Origin: an uncultured Muribaculaceae bacterium
GTDB taxonomy: Bacteria > Bacteroidota > Bacteroidia > Bacteroidales > Muribaculaceae
DNA: 8,838 nt
Assembly: GCA_947177435.1 (NCBI GenBank)
Contig: CAMWUM010000066.1
Span: 1-8,838, forward strand
Direction of reading: 5' to 3'
The position numbers were made by a program, and so were the translations under genes. The notes under the pieces were generated by a model that was given only the letters and a program-made list of their open reading frames with translations, was not told the origin of the DNA and did not search any database. Below, piece by piece: positions 1-6,352 of this stretch (positions are counted from its first letter, which is position 1; each line of letters begins with the position of its first letter).

Positions 1-567
1 GGCTTCGTAGACGGAGGCGTCGTCGGTGAACATTGTGGAGTACGGCAATGCGTACATTTGCTTGATGGCGGCGCCGGTGAAGGCTTGGGGCGTCTGCACG
101 GCGCGCAGCGGAGCGCGGTCGATGGCTTGCGAACCTCCATCCATAACTATGCGCAGCGAATCTGTGACTGGCACCACGGGGATAGCCGCAGACGAGCGCT
201 CCATCTCAGCAAGGATGCGGCTCACCATGTCAGCGCTCACTATCGGGCGTGCGCCGTCATGTACCATCACTATGTCGCCATCGCCGGGATTGATGGCCTC
301 GACGGCGAGCTTCACCGACTCCCAGCGCGTAGCGCCGCCGTATACGATGCGCGGCGACGCGAAGTTGTGTTCACGGCACAGGTCGGCCCACAACTCCTCC
401 ATCTCCTTGCTAATCACCAATATGATTTCGGCATCGGGAACGGCACGACGGAATGCCTCGACGGTGTGCATCAGCACAGGCTTGCCGCTAAGCAGGCAGT
501 ATTGCTTGGGCAGGTCGGAGCCGAAGCGGCTGCCGCGCCCCGCCGCCACTATTATCACGCGCACCAT
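1..567 (-). CDS. ispD: IspD, 2-C-methyl-D-erythritol 4-phosphate cytidylyltransferase (3' end cut by window edge)
   Basis: The enzyme couples CTP with methylerythritol 4-phosphate to form CDP-methylerythritol, the third step of the MEP isoprenoid pathway, in the cytosol. The 189 visible codons start at ATG 565-567 and stay open to the left edge; family members are about 230 residues, so roughly the last 40 are missing. The N-terminal nucleotide-binding signature is present (AAGRGSRFG at residues 8-16, PKQY at 20-23), followed by GGATRWESV (78-86), HDGARPIV (103-110), PVTDSLR (133-139), QTPQAF (158-163) and TDDAS (181-185), all in family order. The conserved C-terminal lysine region lies outside the window. 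The start is chosen because the nucleotide-binding motif begins a few residues later and because ATG follows the aguB stop after a single base (TGACATG), which suggests translational coupling; I see no Shine-Dalgarno site. Identification is secure. Confidence 0.96.
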   Translation of the reverse strand, partial: MVRVIIVAAGRGSRFGSDLPKQYCLLSGKPVLMHTVEAFRRAVPDAEIILVISKEMEELWADLCREHNFASPRIVYGGATRWESVKLAVEAINPGDGDIVMVHDGARPIVSADMVSRILAEMERSSAAIPVVPVTDSLRIVMDGGSQAIDRAPLRAVQTPQAFTGAAIKQMYALPYSTMFTDDASVYEA

Positions 568-568
568 G

Positions 569-1444
569 TCAGTCAAGGAAACGCTTGGTCAGCCCGGCGT
601 AAGCGTCGATACGGCGGTCGCGGAGGAATGGCCACCAGCGGCGCACCTGCTCTGAGCGGCCCATGTCGATGTCAACGATCTGCTCTGCCTCTTCGCTGTC
701 GCCGGCCTGCCAAAGGATTTCACCCTGCGGGCCGGCCACGAATGACGAACCCCAGAACTGTATGCCCCGCGTCGCTCCCGAAGGGTCAGGCTCGTGCCCC
801 ACGCGGTTGACGGCAACGACAGGCAGCCCGTTGGCCACGGCATGGCCTCGCTGCACGGTAATCCAGGCCTCACGCTGACGCGCTTTTTCGGCATCAGTGT
901 CACTGCTTTCCCAGCCGATGGCCGTGGGATAGACCAGCAACTCAGCGCCGCGCAGTGCCATCAGGCGCGCAGCCTCGGGATACCACTGATCCCAGCACAC
1001 GAGCACGCCAATCTTGCCCACCGAGGTCTGGATGGGCTCAAAGCCTATGTCGCCCGGCGTAAAGTAGAACTTCTCATAATAGGCGGGATCGTCGGGAATG
1101 TGCATCTTACGGTACTTACCTGCTATCGAGCCATCGGACTCAAAGACGACGGCCGTGTTGTGGTACAGGCCCGGCGCGCGGCGCTCGAACAGCGACGAAA
1201 CTATCACCGCGCCCGTCTCCTTGGCCAACTGAGAGTAAAACTCGGTGGCCGGGCCAGGAATGGGTAAAGCGAGACCACAAAGATCAACGTTCTCGGTCTG
1301 GCAGAAATAGAGTGAGTCGTGCAACTCTTGATTGACAATCAGTTGCGCGCCTGCTTTGGCCAGAGCCACGGCCTTTTCGGCCAGGCGCCGGCGGTTGTCG
1401 GCCGTGTCGGCCGTATTATGCTGTTGGATTATTCCACACTTCAT
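569..1444 (-). CDS. aguB: N-carbamoylputrescine amidase (nitrilase superfamily)
   Basis: This cytosolic enzyme hydrolyses N-carbamoylputrescine to putrescine, CO2 and ammonia, the last step of the agmatine route of polyamine synthesis. The 291-residue length is usual for the family. The nitrilase catalytic triad is visible: Glu40 in NQELHDSLYF, Lys113 in KYRKMHIPD and Cys150 in VCWDQWYPEAAR. A further conserved Glu124 lies in YYEKFYF. The substrate-specific stretches (ELHDSLYF, the YPTAIGW region at 172-178, and QFWGSSF at 229-235) fit AguB better than generic nitrilases or omega-amidases. The start ATG lies 9 nt after the stop of the upstream TPR-like gene, and its stop is 1 nt from ispD, so it is the middle gene of a tight operon. 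The usual partner aguA (agmatine deiminase) is not in the window. Confidence 0.93.
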   Translation of the reverse strand: MKCGIIQQHNTADTADNRRRLAEKAVALAKAGAQLIVNQELHDSLYFCQTENVDLCGLALPIPGPATEFYSQLAKETGAVIVSSLFERRAPGLYHNTAVVFESDGSIAGKYRKMHIPDDPAYYEKFYFTPGDIGFEPIQTSVGKIGVLVCWDQWYPEAARLMALRGAELLVYPTAIGWESSDTDAEKARQREAWITVQRGHAVANGLPVVAVNRVGHEPDPSGATRGIQFWGSSFVAGPQGEILWQAGDSEEAEQIVDIDMGRSEQVRRWWPFLRDRRIDAYAGLTKRFLD

Positions 1445-1453
1445 AGTTTGCGA

Positions 1454-2965
1454 TTATTGGGCGATGAGCTGGAGCGATGACCACTTGTCGCCGTTGAGAA
1501 TTGCCGTGACAGTCACCTCCTGGCCTTGCGAAAGGCCAATAAGCTGGTGGCCAGGCACGAACACGTCTTCTACAACGCCAAACATCTTGCCGGTGGCAGC
1601 CTGCTGGCGTATGGTGACGGGGCCGGTGACGCGGCGCAGCCAAGGCAGGTCCTCATCGAGCGTCGCGGGCTTGGCCCAAACAGCCTTGCCGTCAACAAGC
1701 TTGACCAGGAACATCGACCCGTTGCGCGAACGGAAATCGAGGTGGAACCTCTTGGGATGCAGCCACACCGACTCCTGATCGCAGCGCATCTGCCAGGAAA
1801 TCACGCTCTTGTCGTTGCGCATCTCCTTATTCTCCCACACCTTGACCATCAGTGTGGACTCGACATTGGCAAAAAGGAAATCCTCGGCCATGGCCTTGTA
1901 TTTTTGGTATAGCGGCCGGTTGTCGACGCCGACAGTGCCGCGGGGGATGCGGTTGGCCACGTTGTAGAACTTGCGCGACAGCCCCCACCCTTTCATCTGG
2001 TGGGCGCGCTGGTAGCGGTCAAGTTCGGTCTGGGCGTTGGCGTAAAGTTGCGCATTGCAAAGCAGGTCGGCCATGCGCAGGCGTATGTTGGAAAGGAATT
2101 CGTCATAGACGCCCGAAGTTATGGCGCCGGCCAGCATGCCCATCTCCACGTCAGGATTATCGACCAGGTTGGCAAGATCCTCCCACAGGTAGAACTTGTC
2201 TGACGTCTTCATCAGCAGCCTCTTGTAAGCCTCCAAGGCCTCGCTGACCAGACCGTCGCGAGCCAGCAGCTGGGCGGCGTAGCGGGGCAAATGGATGTTG
2301 CGCGGGTACTTGATGATGGCGTCGATTATCAACTGGCGGTAGGCATTTGACGCCTCCTGCTCAGGATCGGCCTGCAATGCCTTGTTGTACGATGTGATAG
2401 CCTTCTCGACATTCGACGGCAGGATGTGGCCGGTCTTGGTCTGGCGCTGCTCCCAGTCCTCGGGGCGGAACGAATCGAGGCCCCACAGGTCGGCAAACTT
2501 ACAGAAGGCGAACTCCTTGCTGTCGGCGCGTTCCATCTTCAGAGCCTCCTCCATAATACGCGAATGCAGGAGCGAAGGCTTCATCAAATCCAACTGCAGG
2601 TACTTGAACAGCAGACGCTTTCTCTCGACAACTTCCTCGATAGGCATCTCCTGCAGGGCGCGGAGGGCACGCCAACCTTCCTGTTCGCGCTTTCCCTCGG
2701 GGCTAAGCAGTCGCTCGGCTGAAATCATCGACTTGATCAGCAAGTCATTGTCAGGGTCGTGAAGCACCATCAACTCGCGCATGCGGTCGATGGCAGCACG
2801 CAGTTCGTCCTCGTCCTCGAGGCGCTTCACCAAATCATTGAGGCACCAAAACAGGGTTACAGCCTCAAGTTTTCCAGGCACGGCCGCGTATTCGTTTTCG
2901 GCCATTTCTAAGGCTCGGTCCAACTGGCCCGACTTCCTCAACAGGTTAATTTCGCTGTATGACAT
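1454..2965 (-). CDS. TPR-like helical protein with C-terminal S1/cold-shock-like (OB-fold) domain, function unknown
   Basis: This is a 503-residue protein without a signal peptide or membrane segment, so probably cytosolic. Residues about 5-31 form a TPR-like helical hairpin (INLLRKSGQLDRALEMAENE). More helical repeats are likely at about 33-150 and 185-320, where EKAITSYNKALQADPEQ (187-203) and SEALEAYKRLL (241-251) are typical TPR helices. From about 370 onward the sequence becomes beta-rich. The last ~55 residues (TGPVTIRQ, GKMFGVVEDVFVPGHQLIGL, then GQEVTVTAIL and a final W near 495) resemble an OB fold of the S1/cold-shock type, the sort of domain that has been named in predicted TOTE conflict systems. 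That likeness is from memory and pattern only. The combination suggests a nucleic-acid-binding scaffold, which is inference. It is the first gene of the operon with aguB and ispD and has a good Bacteroidetes-type promoter just upstream. Hypothetical protein is the safe name. Confidence 0.82.
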   Translation of the reverse strand: MSYSEINLLRKSGQLDRALEMAENEYAAVPGKLEAVTLFWCLNDLVKRLEDEDELRAAIDRMRELMVLHDPDNDLLIKSMISAERLLSPEGKREQEGWRALRALQEMPIEEVVERKRLLFKYLQLDLMKPSLLHSRIMEEALKMERADSKEFAFCKFADLWGLDSFRPEDWEQRQTKTGHILPSNVEKAITSYNKALQADPEQEASNAYRQLIIDAIIKYPRNIHLPRYAAQLLARDGLVSEALEAYKRLLMKTSDKFYLWEDLANLVDNPDVEMGMLAGAITSGVYDEFLSNIRLRMADLLCNAQLYANAQTELDRYQRAHQMKGWGLSRKFYNVANRIPRGTVGVDNRPLYQKYKAMAEDFLFANVESTLMVKVWENKEMRNDKSVISWQMRCDQESVWLHPKRFHLDFRSRNGSMFLVKLVDGKAVWAKPATLDEDLPWLRRVTGPVTIRQQAATGKMFGVVEDVFVPGHQLIGLSQGQEVTVTAILNGDKWSSLQLIAQ

Positions 2966-2997
2966 AATTCACATTCAACTAAAAACATACTCAACGG

Positions 2998-3029
2998 CAA
3001 AAGTAGCGATTCCCCGCCACACTACCAAG
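2998..3029 (-). promoter_or_regulatory. Bacteroidetes-type promoter for the TPR-like/aguB/ispD operon
   Basis: On the minus strand the -7 box TACTTTTG (2998-3005) matches TAnnTTTG and is preceded, after exactly 20 nt, by CTTG (3026-3029), one base off the -33 consensus TTTG. The predicted leader is about 25 nt, ending at the ATG at 2965. It is the only recognisable promoter for the three-gene operon. Assignment is by consensus only. Confidence 0.7.
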
Positions 3030-3045
3030 CATTTCCAAAAAAAAT

Positions 3046-3897
3046 TCACATTATGCGCTCGCGAAGCCAATGCTCGAGGGCGGTGGTCCAGTCGGACTTG
3101 TATGTGAATGAGTCACGGAAGCCCCAGCCGTGGCCGCCAGTGGGATAAACGTGCAACGAGTAAGGCACGCCATGCTCGTCGAGGGCTGTGGCATATCGCA
3201 GGGTGTTGGCAACAGGCACAAGTTCGTCATCGGCCGACACCATAATGAAGGCCTCGGGCGTCCGCTCGGTTACTTGCTGCTCCATCGAGAAGCGGCTTAC
3301 CTGCTCGGCCGATGGGTCAGCCCCGAGCAGTCCGTAACGCGAACCCTCATGCGTAATCTCCTTATCCATAGATATTACGGGATAAAACAATATCTGGAAC
3401 GCGGGTCTGTACTTCTCTTCCGGCCACAGGTTGGCCGCCGTTGCCGCCAGATGGCCTCCAGCCGACGACCCCATTATGCCAATCTTGACGGAATCAATGC
3501 CCCACTCCTCGGCGTGAGCGCGCATATAGTCCATAGCCTGGCGCACGTCGCTGATTGGCACCTCGCAGTTGCCGCCGGGCATGCGGTACTGCAGTACACA
3601 GTATGTAATGCCCATATCATTGAACCACTGAGCCATATCCTTGCCCTCGTGGCCGAGAGCCAACGCATGGTATCCACCGCCGGGGCAGCAGAGTATGGCC
3701 GTGCCGTTGGGCTGGGCGGGAAGATATATGTAGAGGGCGGCATTGACAGTGTTCTCGGCATTGTAATCGCGCACCACCTCACGGGCAGGATCGATGCCGC
3801 TGCTGTTGGGGGCGCCGTCAGGCCACAGGTTAACCACTTGCTGAGCCGACGCGCAGAAGCCGGCCAATGCCAACAGGCATGCCAATAGTTTTTTCAT
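3046..3897 (-). CDS. Secreted alpha/beta-hydrolase, probable carbohydrate (acetyl-xylan type) esterase
   Basis: This 283-residue protein begins with a signal peptide: MKK, a hydrophobic stretch to about residue 14, then a likely signal peptidase I site after ASA (16-18). It should be exported to the periplasm or beyond. The alpha/beta-hydrolase features are in order: an oxyanion-hole loop CPGGGY (71-76), the nucleophile elbow GSSAG with Ser145, an acidic residue in SADDELVPV (Asp223 or Asp224), and His256 in GGHGWGF. The CPGGGY form and the DD..VP motif resemble Bacteroidetes esterases of the BD-FAE/acetyl-xylan-esterase-like group, which remove acyl groups from plant polysaccharides. The actual substrate cannot be read from the sequence, and a peptidase or lipase-like role is not excluded. 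The gene is monocistronic with its own promoter. No glycoside hydrolase or susCD pair is adjacent in the window. Confidence 0.88.
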   Translation of the reverse strand: MKKLLACLLALAGFCASAQQVVNLWPDGAPNSSGIDPAREVVRDYNAENTVNAALYIYLPAQPNGTAILCCPGGGYHALALGHEGKDMAQWFNDMGITYCVLQYRMPGGNCEVPISDVRQAMDYMRAHAEEWGIDSVKIGIMGSSAGGHLAATAANLWPEEKYRPAFQILFYPVISMDKEITHEGSRYGLLGADPSAEQVSRFSMEQQVTERTPEAFIMVSADDELVPVANTLRYATALDEHGVPYSLHVYPTGGHGWGFRDSFTYKSDWTTALEHWLRERIM

Positions 3898-3899
3898 GT

Positions 3900-3915
3900 C
3901 AAAAACAGATTTTTG
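3900..3915. repeat. Inverted repeat in the esterase leader
   Basis: CAAAAA (3900-3905) and TTTTTG (3910-3915) are perfect 6-nt complementary arms around a 4-nt loop, between the -7 box and the esterase start codon. It could be a weak A/T hairpin in the leader or an operator half-site pair. A/T runs of this length arise easily by chance. Confidence 0.4.
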
Positions 3916-3923
3916 GTACTACG

Positions 3924-3955
3924 CAAAATTAGGCAATCGCGTCCAACCGACCAAG
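3924..3955 (-). promoter_or_regulatory. Bacteroidetes-type promoter for the esterase gene
   Basis: On the minus strand the -7 box TAATTTTG (3924-3931) is an exact match to TAnnTTTG. CTTG (3952-3955) sits exactly 20 nt upstream as the -33 element, the same variant and spacing as the operon promoter at 2998-3029. It predicts a leader of about 20 nt before the ATG at 3897, which holds the inverted repeat at 3900-3915. Confidence 0.72.
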
Positions 3956-4002
3956 CGCGTTAATGTTTTTTAAGAATTCACACATATAATTTTCCGCTTT
4001 CA

Positions 4003-4034
4003 CCTTTATAATACAACAAATATGGCTAATTTTG
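4003..4034 (+). promoter_or_regulatory. Bacteroidetes-type promoter for the ATP-grasp-like gene
   Basis: The -7 box TAATTTTG (4027-4034) is an exact TAnnTTTG match. The expected -33 position holds only CCTT/CTTT (4003-4007), a weak match. The box ends 15 nt before the ATG at 4050, so the transcript would have a very short leader of about 8-11 nt, close to leaderless. Confidence 0.6.
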
Positions 4035-4036
4035 CA

Positions 4037-4048
4037 TTGAAATTTCAA
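4037..4048. repeat. 12-nt perfect palindrome at the predicted transcription start
   Basis: TTGAAATTTCAA is a perfect palindrome lying directly after the -7 box and ending 1 nt before the start codon of the ATP-grasp-like gene. A repressor bound here would block transcription initiation. Operator function is inference; the sequence is A/T-rich, so chance is possible. Confidence 0.45.
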
Positions 4049-4049
4049 A

Positions 4050-5165
4050 ATGAAACTACATCTTTTCAACCCCGACAACGATCTGGCTCTGGCTTCGGGA
4101 CTGAGCCGCTATACTCCACCACGCGCCGCCATGCAGCTCCGCCAAGTAGGTGAGGCGCTTCCGCTCTGGTATTCTGACCCGGGCGACCAAGTGCTATCAT
4201 ACGGCATCAATGCCGCATGGCTCGATGCCATGCGTGCCGACTTCGGCATCGAGGCCGAGCCATACGACCACTCTTCGCCTCTCATCCCCGACCCCTGGGG
4301 ATGGTCAGCAGCAGCCAAGACTGACTTCATCGACGGCGGCCTCAGTCCCGCCCTGCTGCCCTCCGACGACAAAATCGCCGCCCTGCGCCAACTTTCGCAT
4401 CGGCGCACCGCGTCGCTGCTCGCCCAGTATATTGTTATCCACTACCCCAATCTGCAACTTGCTTGCCCTCCGGCCATCGAGGCCAAAAGCATCGAGCAGG
4501 TAGAGGAGGCTCTCCGCCTTTGGGGCGGCATCGTGGCCAAGGCTCCGTGGTCGAGTTCGGGACGTGGCGTGGCCAATTCGCTTGTCATCGGCCCGGACCG
4601 CACGCTCAAGATGGCGGCCGACGCCATTCGCCGCCAGGGCAGCGTGATGGTTGAGCAGGCCGTGGACAAGGCACTCGATTTCGCCAAGATATACGAATGC
4701 CGTTCGGGGCAATGCCGCGAAGTGGGCACTTCCGTCTTTTTCACCGGTCCGAACGGAGCCTACACGGGCAACCTCATGGCCTCGGAAGCAGAACGCCTAA
4801 ACCGTGTGGGCCAGCACGCCAACCTAACAGACTTAGCCGCCGCCTCCGAGGCCGCGCGCCTGTTCATCGAAGCGGAGATAGCCCCGCATTACGATGGCAT
4901 CCTCGGAGTCGACATGCTGGCCGACGCCAACGGACGCCTCCACCCAGCCGTAGAAATCAACCTGCGCAAGACAATGGGCTACGTGGCCATCGCGCTCAGC
5001 GACCGCATCCTGCCGCCGGGCGCTGTCGGCGAGTTCTCAGTCACCCCGGCTCGCGGCTCCGAGCATTCCGCTTATATCGCTTCCGAGGGAAAACTGGCTG
5101 ACGGCACCCTCCTCCTCACCCCGCCGTCGCCCCATTTCTCATTCCAAGCCCGGATTATTTGGTGA
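4050..5165 (+). CDS. Uncharacterised ATP-grasp-like protein
   Basis: I know this 371-residue protein only as a conserved hypothetical of Bacteroidetes. It starts with MKLHLFNPDNDLALASG, the conserved family N-terminus, which supports the ATG at 4050. The rest fits an ATP-grasp fold. VAKAPWSSSGRG (162-173) has the ATP-binding lysine (Lys164) and a Gly/Ser-rich loop, VMVEQAVDK (199-207) has the Glu of the hinge, and ILGVDML (284-290) followed by PAVEINLRKTMG (299-310) supplies Asp288, Glu302 and Asn304 as likely Mg2+ ligands. An ATP-dependent carboxylate-amine or similar ligase is therefore likely, with unknown substrates. There is no signal peptide, so it is probably cytosolic. The last codons overlap the -33 box of the next gene. 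An alternative is an ATP-grasp-derived protein without ligase activity, but the key residues appear intact. Confidence 0.8.
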   Translation: MKLHLFNPDNDLALASGLSRYTPPRAAMQLRQVGEALPLWYSDPGDQVLSYGINAAWLDAMRADFGIEAEPYDHSSPLIPDPWGWSAAAKTDFIDGGLSPALLPSDDKIAALRQLSHRRTASLLAQYIVIHYPNLQLACPPAIEAKSIEQVEEALRLWGGIVAKAPWSSSGRGVANSLVIGPDRTLKMAADAIRRQGSVMVEQAVDKALDFAKIYECRSGQCREVGTSVFFTGPNGAYTGNLMASEAERLNRVGQHANLTDLAAASEAARLFIEAEIAPHYDGILGVDMLADANGRLHPAVEINLRKTMGYVAIALSDRILPPGAVGEFSVTPARGSEHSAYIASEGKLADGTLLLTPPSPHFSFQARIIW

Positions 5166-5189
5166 ATTCACGGGAAATGGCTAACTTTG
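5158..5189 (+). promoter_or_regulatory. Full-consensus Bacteroidetes promoter for the AI-2E-family/DUF2007 pair
   Basis: TTTG (5158-5161), a 20-nt spacer and TAACTTTG (5182-5189) match both boxes of the Bacteroidetes consensus exactly. The -33 box overlaps the last codons of the preceding gene (stop TGA at 5163-5165). The predicted leader is about 12 nt to the ATG at 5208. This is the best promoter match in the window. Confidence 0.8.
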
Positions 5190-5207
5190 GGCATTATTTA
5201 GAATTGT

Positions 5208-6347
5208 ATGGTGTTCAAAACTAAATCAGACAGACCGTTCACATTTGACCGCACCGTGAGGCTAGTCATCACCATTGCCCTTGTGGTGGGCATCATGTGG
5301 CTGATGCGCAGGCTCTCGGGCGTGCTGTTGCCATTCTTAGCGGCGTGGCTCATCGCATTCATCCTCGAGCCGGTGGTACAACTCAACATGCGCATGCTCG
5401 GCACCCGACGCCGTTTTTTCCCGGTGGTGCTTACGCTCGGCGAGATTGTCGGCGTCATCGTCACGCTCGGCCTTCTCCTTGCCCCGTCCATTGCCACCGA
5501 GTCAAAGCAGGCCATATCCCTCATCAGCGACTATATCAGCAACAACCCTGACATACCCGCCCACGTGCAACAACTGATCGGCAGCATCGACATCGACGCG
5601 GCCCTCAACAATATGTCGAGTTCTGACTGGAAATCGGCCCTTACGGTCAGCCTAAAAGTGGTGAGCGAAGGCTTCTCGCTCATCATGGGCGTGGCTGGAT
5701 GGATCATAATGCTGCTGTACCTGTTCTTCATTATGATTGACTACGACAAGCTCAACGGACGCATCCACGCCCTGGTGCCCAACAAATTCCGCCGCCCGTT
5801 CGACCGCGTCATATCCATAGCCGCCGACAGCATCGGCCACTACTTCCGCGGCCAGTTCGTAATCGCCACAGCCGTAGGCGTCCTGTTCAGCATCGGCTTC
5901 CTGATTATCGGCATGCCCATGGCCGTAATGTTCGGCCTCATCATCGGCGTGCTCAATCTCGTGCCCTACCTCCAACTCATCTCCATCCCGCCTGCCGCGC
6001 TGCTCTGCCTCGTGCATTCAGCCGAGACCGGCACGCCGTTTCTCAGCTACTTCTTCCTACAGTGCATGGCCGTGTACGTGGTGGTGCAACTCATCCAGGA
6101 TCTCATACTCACGCCGCGCATCATGGGCAAGGCCATGGATCTCAATCCTGCCCTTATTTTCCTCTCGCTTTCGGTATGGGGCTCGCTGCTCGGCTTCGTC
6201 GGTTTCGTCGTAGCCCTGCCTCTCACGGCCCTGCTCCTAGCCATATACAAACAATACGTAGTCGATTACTACAACGACGAAAAGGCCGCTCCGCACAGCC
6301 ACCCCTCAATCATAATCGACATGAAAGAACCGCCTGAAGAAGACTGA
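5208..6347 (+). CDS. AI-2E family (PerM-like) integral membrane protein
   Basis: This 379-residue inner-membrane protein has the usual length and hydrophobicity pattern of the AI-2E/PerM family. Two or three membrane helices lie near the N-terminus (about 17-33, 36-56, 74-96). A soluble loop follows (about 97-150), then a helix at 155-177, the conserved YFRGQ region (212-216), and a block of helices from about 216 to 348. The signatures PRIMGKAMDLNP (303-314) and GSLLGFVGFVVALPLTALL (325-343) are diagnostic. Despite the family name, most members are not shown to move autoinducer-2; some act as exporters or Na+/H+ antiporters, so the substrate is open. The C-terminal tail is acidic (EPPEED). 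The gene has a full-consensus promoter and is followed after 5 nt by the DUF2007 gene, so the two are probably co-transcribed. Confidence 0.92.
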   Translation: MVFKTKSDRPFTFDRTVRLVITIALVVGIMWLMRRLSGVLLPFLAAWLIAFILEPVVQLNMRMLGTRRRFFPVVLTLGEIVGVIVTLGLLLAPSIATESKQAISLISDYISNNPDIPAHVQQLIGSIDIDAALNNMSSSDWKSALTVSLKVVSEGFSLIMGVAGWIIMLLYLFFIMIDYDKLNGRIHALVPNKFRRPFDRVISIAADSIGHYFRGQFVIATAVGVLFSIGFLIIGMPMAVMFGLIIGVLNLVPYLQLISIPPAALLCLVHSAETGTPFLSYFFLQCMAVYVVVQLIQDLILTPRIMGKAMDLNPALIFLSLSVWGSLLGFVGFVVALPLTALLLAIYKQYVVDYYNDEKAAPHSHPSIIIDMKEPPEED

Positions 6348-6352
6348 CATAT

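Larger units (their letters stand above)
3898..4049. promoter_or_regulatory. Divergent intergenic region
   Basis: This 152-nt A/T-richer gap separates two divergent genes. It holds both promoters and two short inverted repeats. The middle part (about 3956-4002) contains nothing I can recognise: no terminator, RNA gene or further coding sequence. Confidence 0.7.

Noticed and set aside
26..810. Long plus-strand open frames across the ispD/aguB region
   Set aside because: They lie antisense to well-supported enzymes, have arginine/alanine-rich or low-complexity translations, and show no family motifs. High GC makes such shadow frames common.
2966..3052. Ten-base direct repeat AATTCACATT at 2966-2975 and 3043-3052, flanking the short intergenic gap
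   Set aside because: The A/T-rich sequence is short, the second copy overlaps coding sequence, and there is no mobile element between the copies, so a target-site duplication or attachment site is not supported.
3130..3888. 252-codon plus-strand open frame opposite the esterase
   Set aside because: It is antisense to an intact signal-peptide-bearing hydrolase with a catalytic triad, and its translation shows no recognisable domain.
3841..3897. Possible lipoprotein signal in the esterase because of Cys15
   Set aside because: The residues before Cys15 (LAGF) do not fit a lipobox, while ASA followed by Gln fits a signal peptidase I site.
5208..6347. Reading the membrane protein as an autoinducer-2 transporter and the region as a quorum-sensing system
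   Set aside because: The family name is historical, no luxS or AI-2 receptor or kinase gene is present, and most family members are not shown to carry AI-2.
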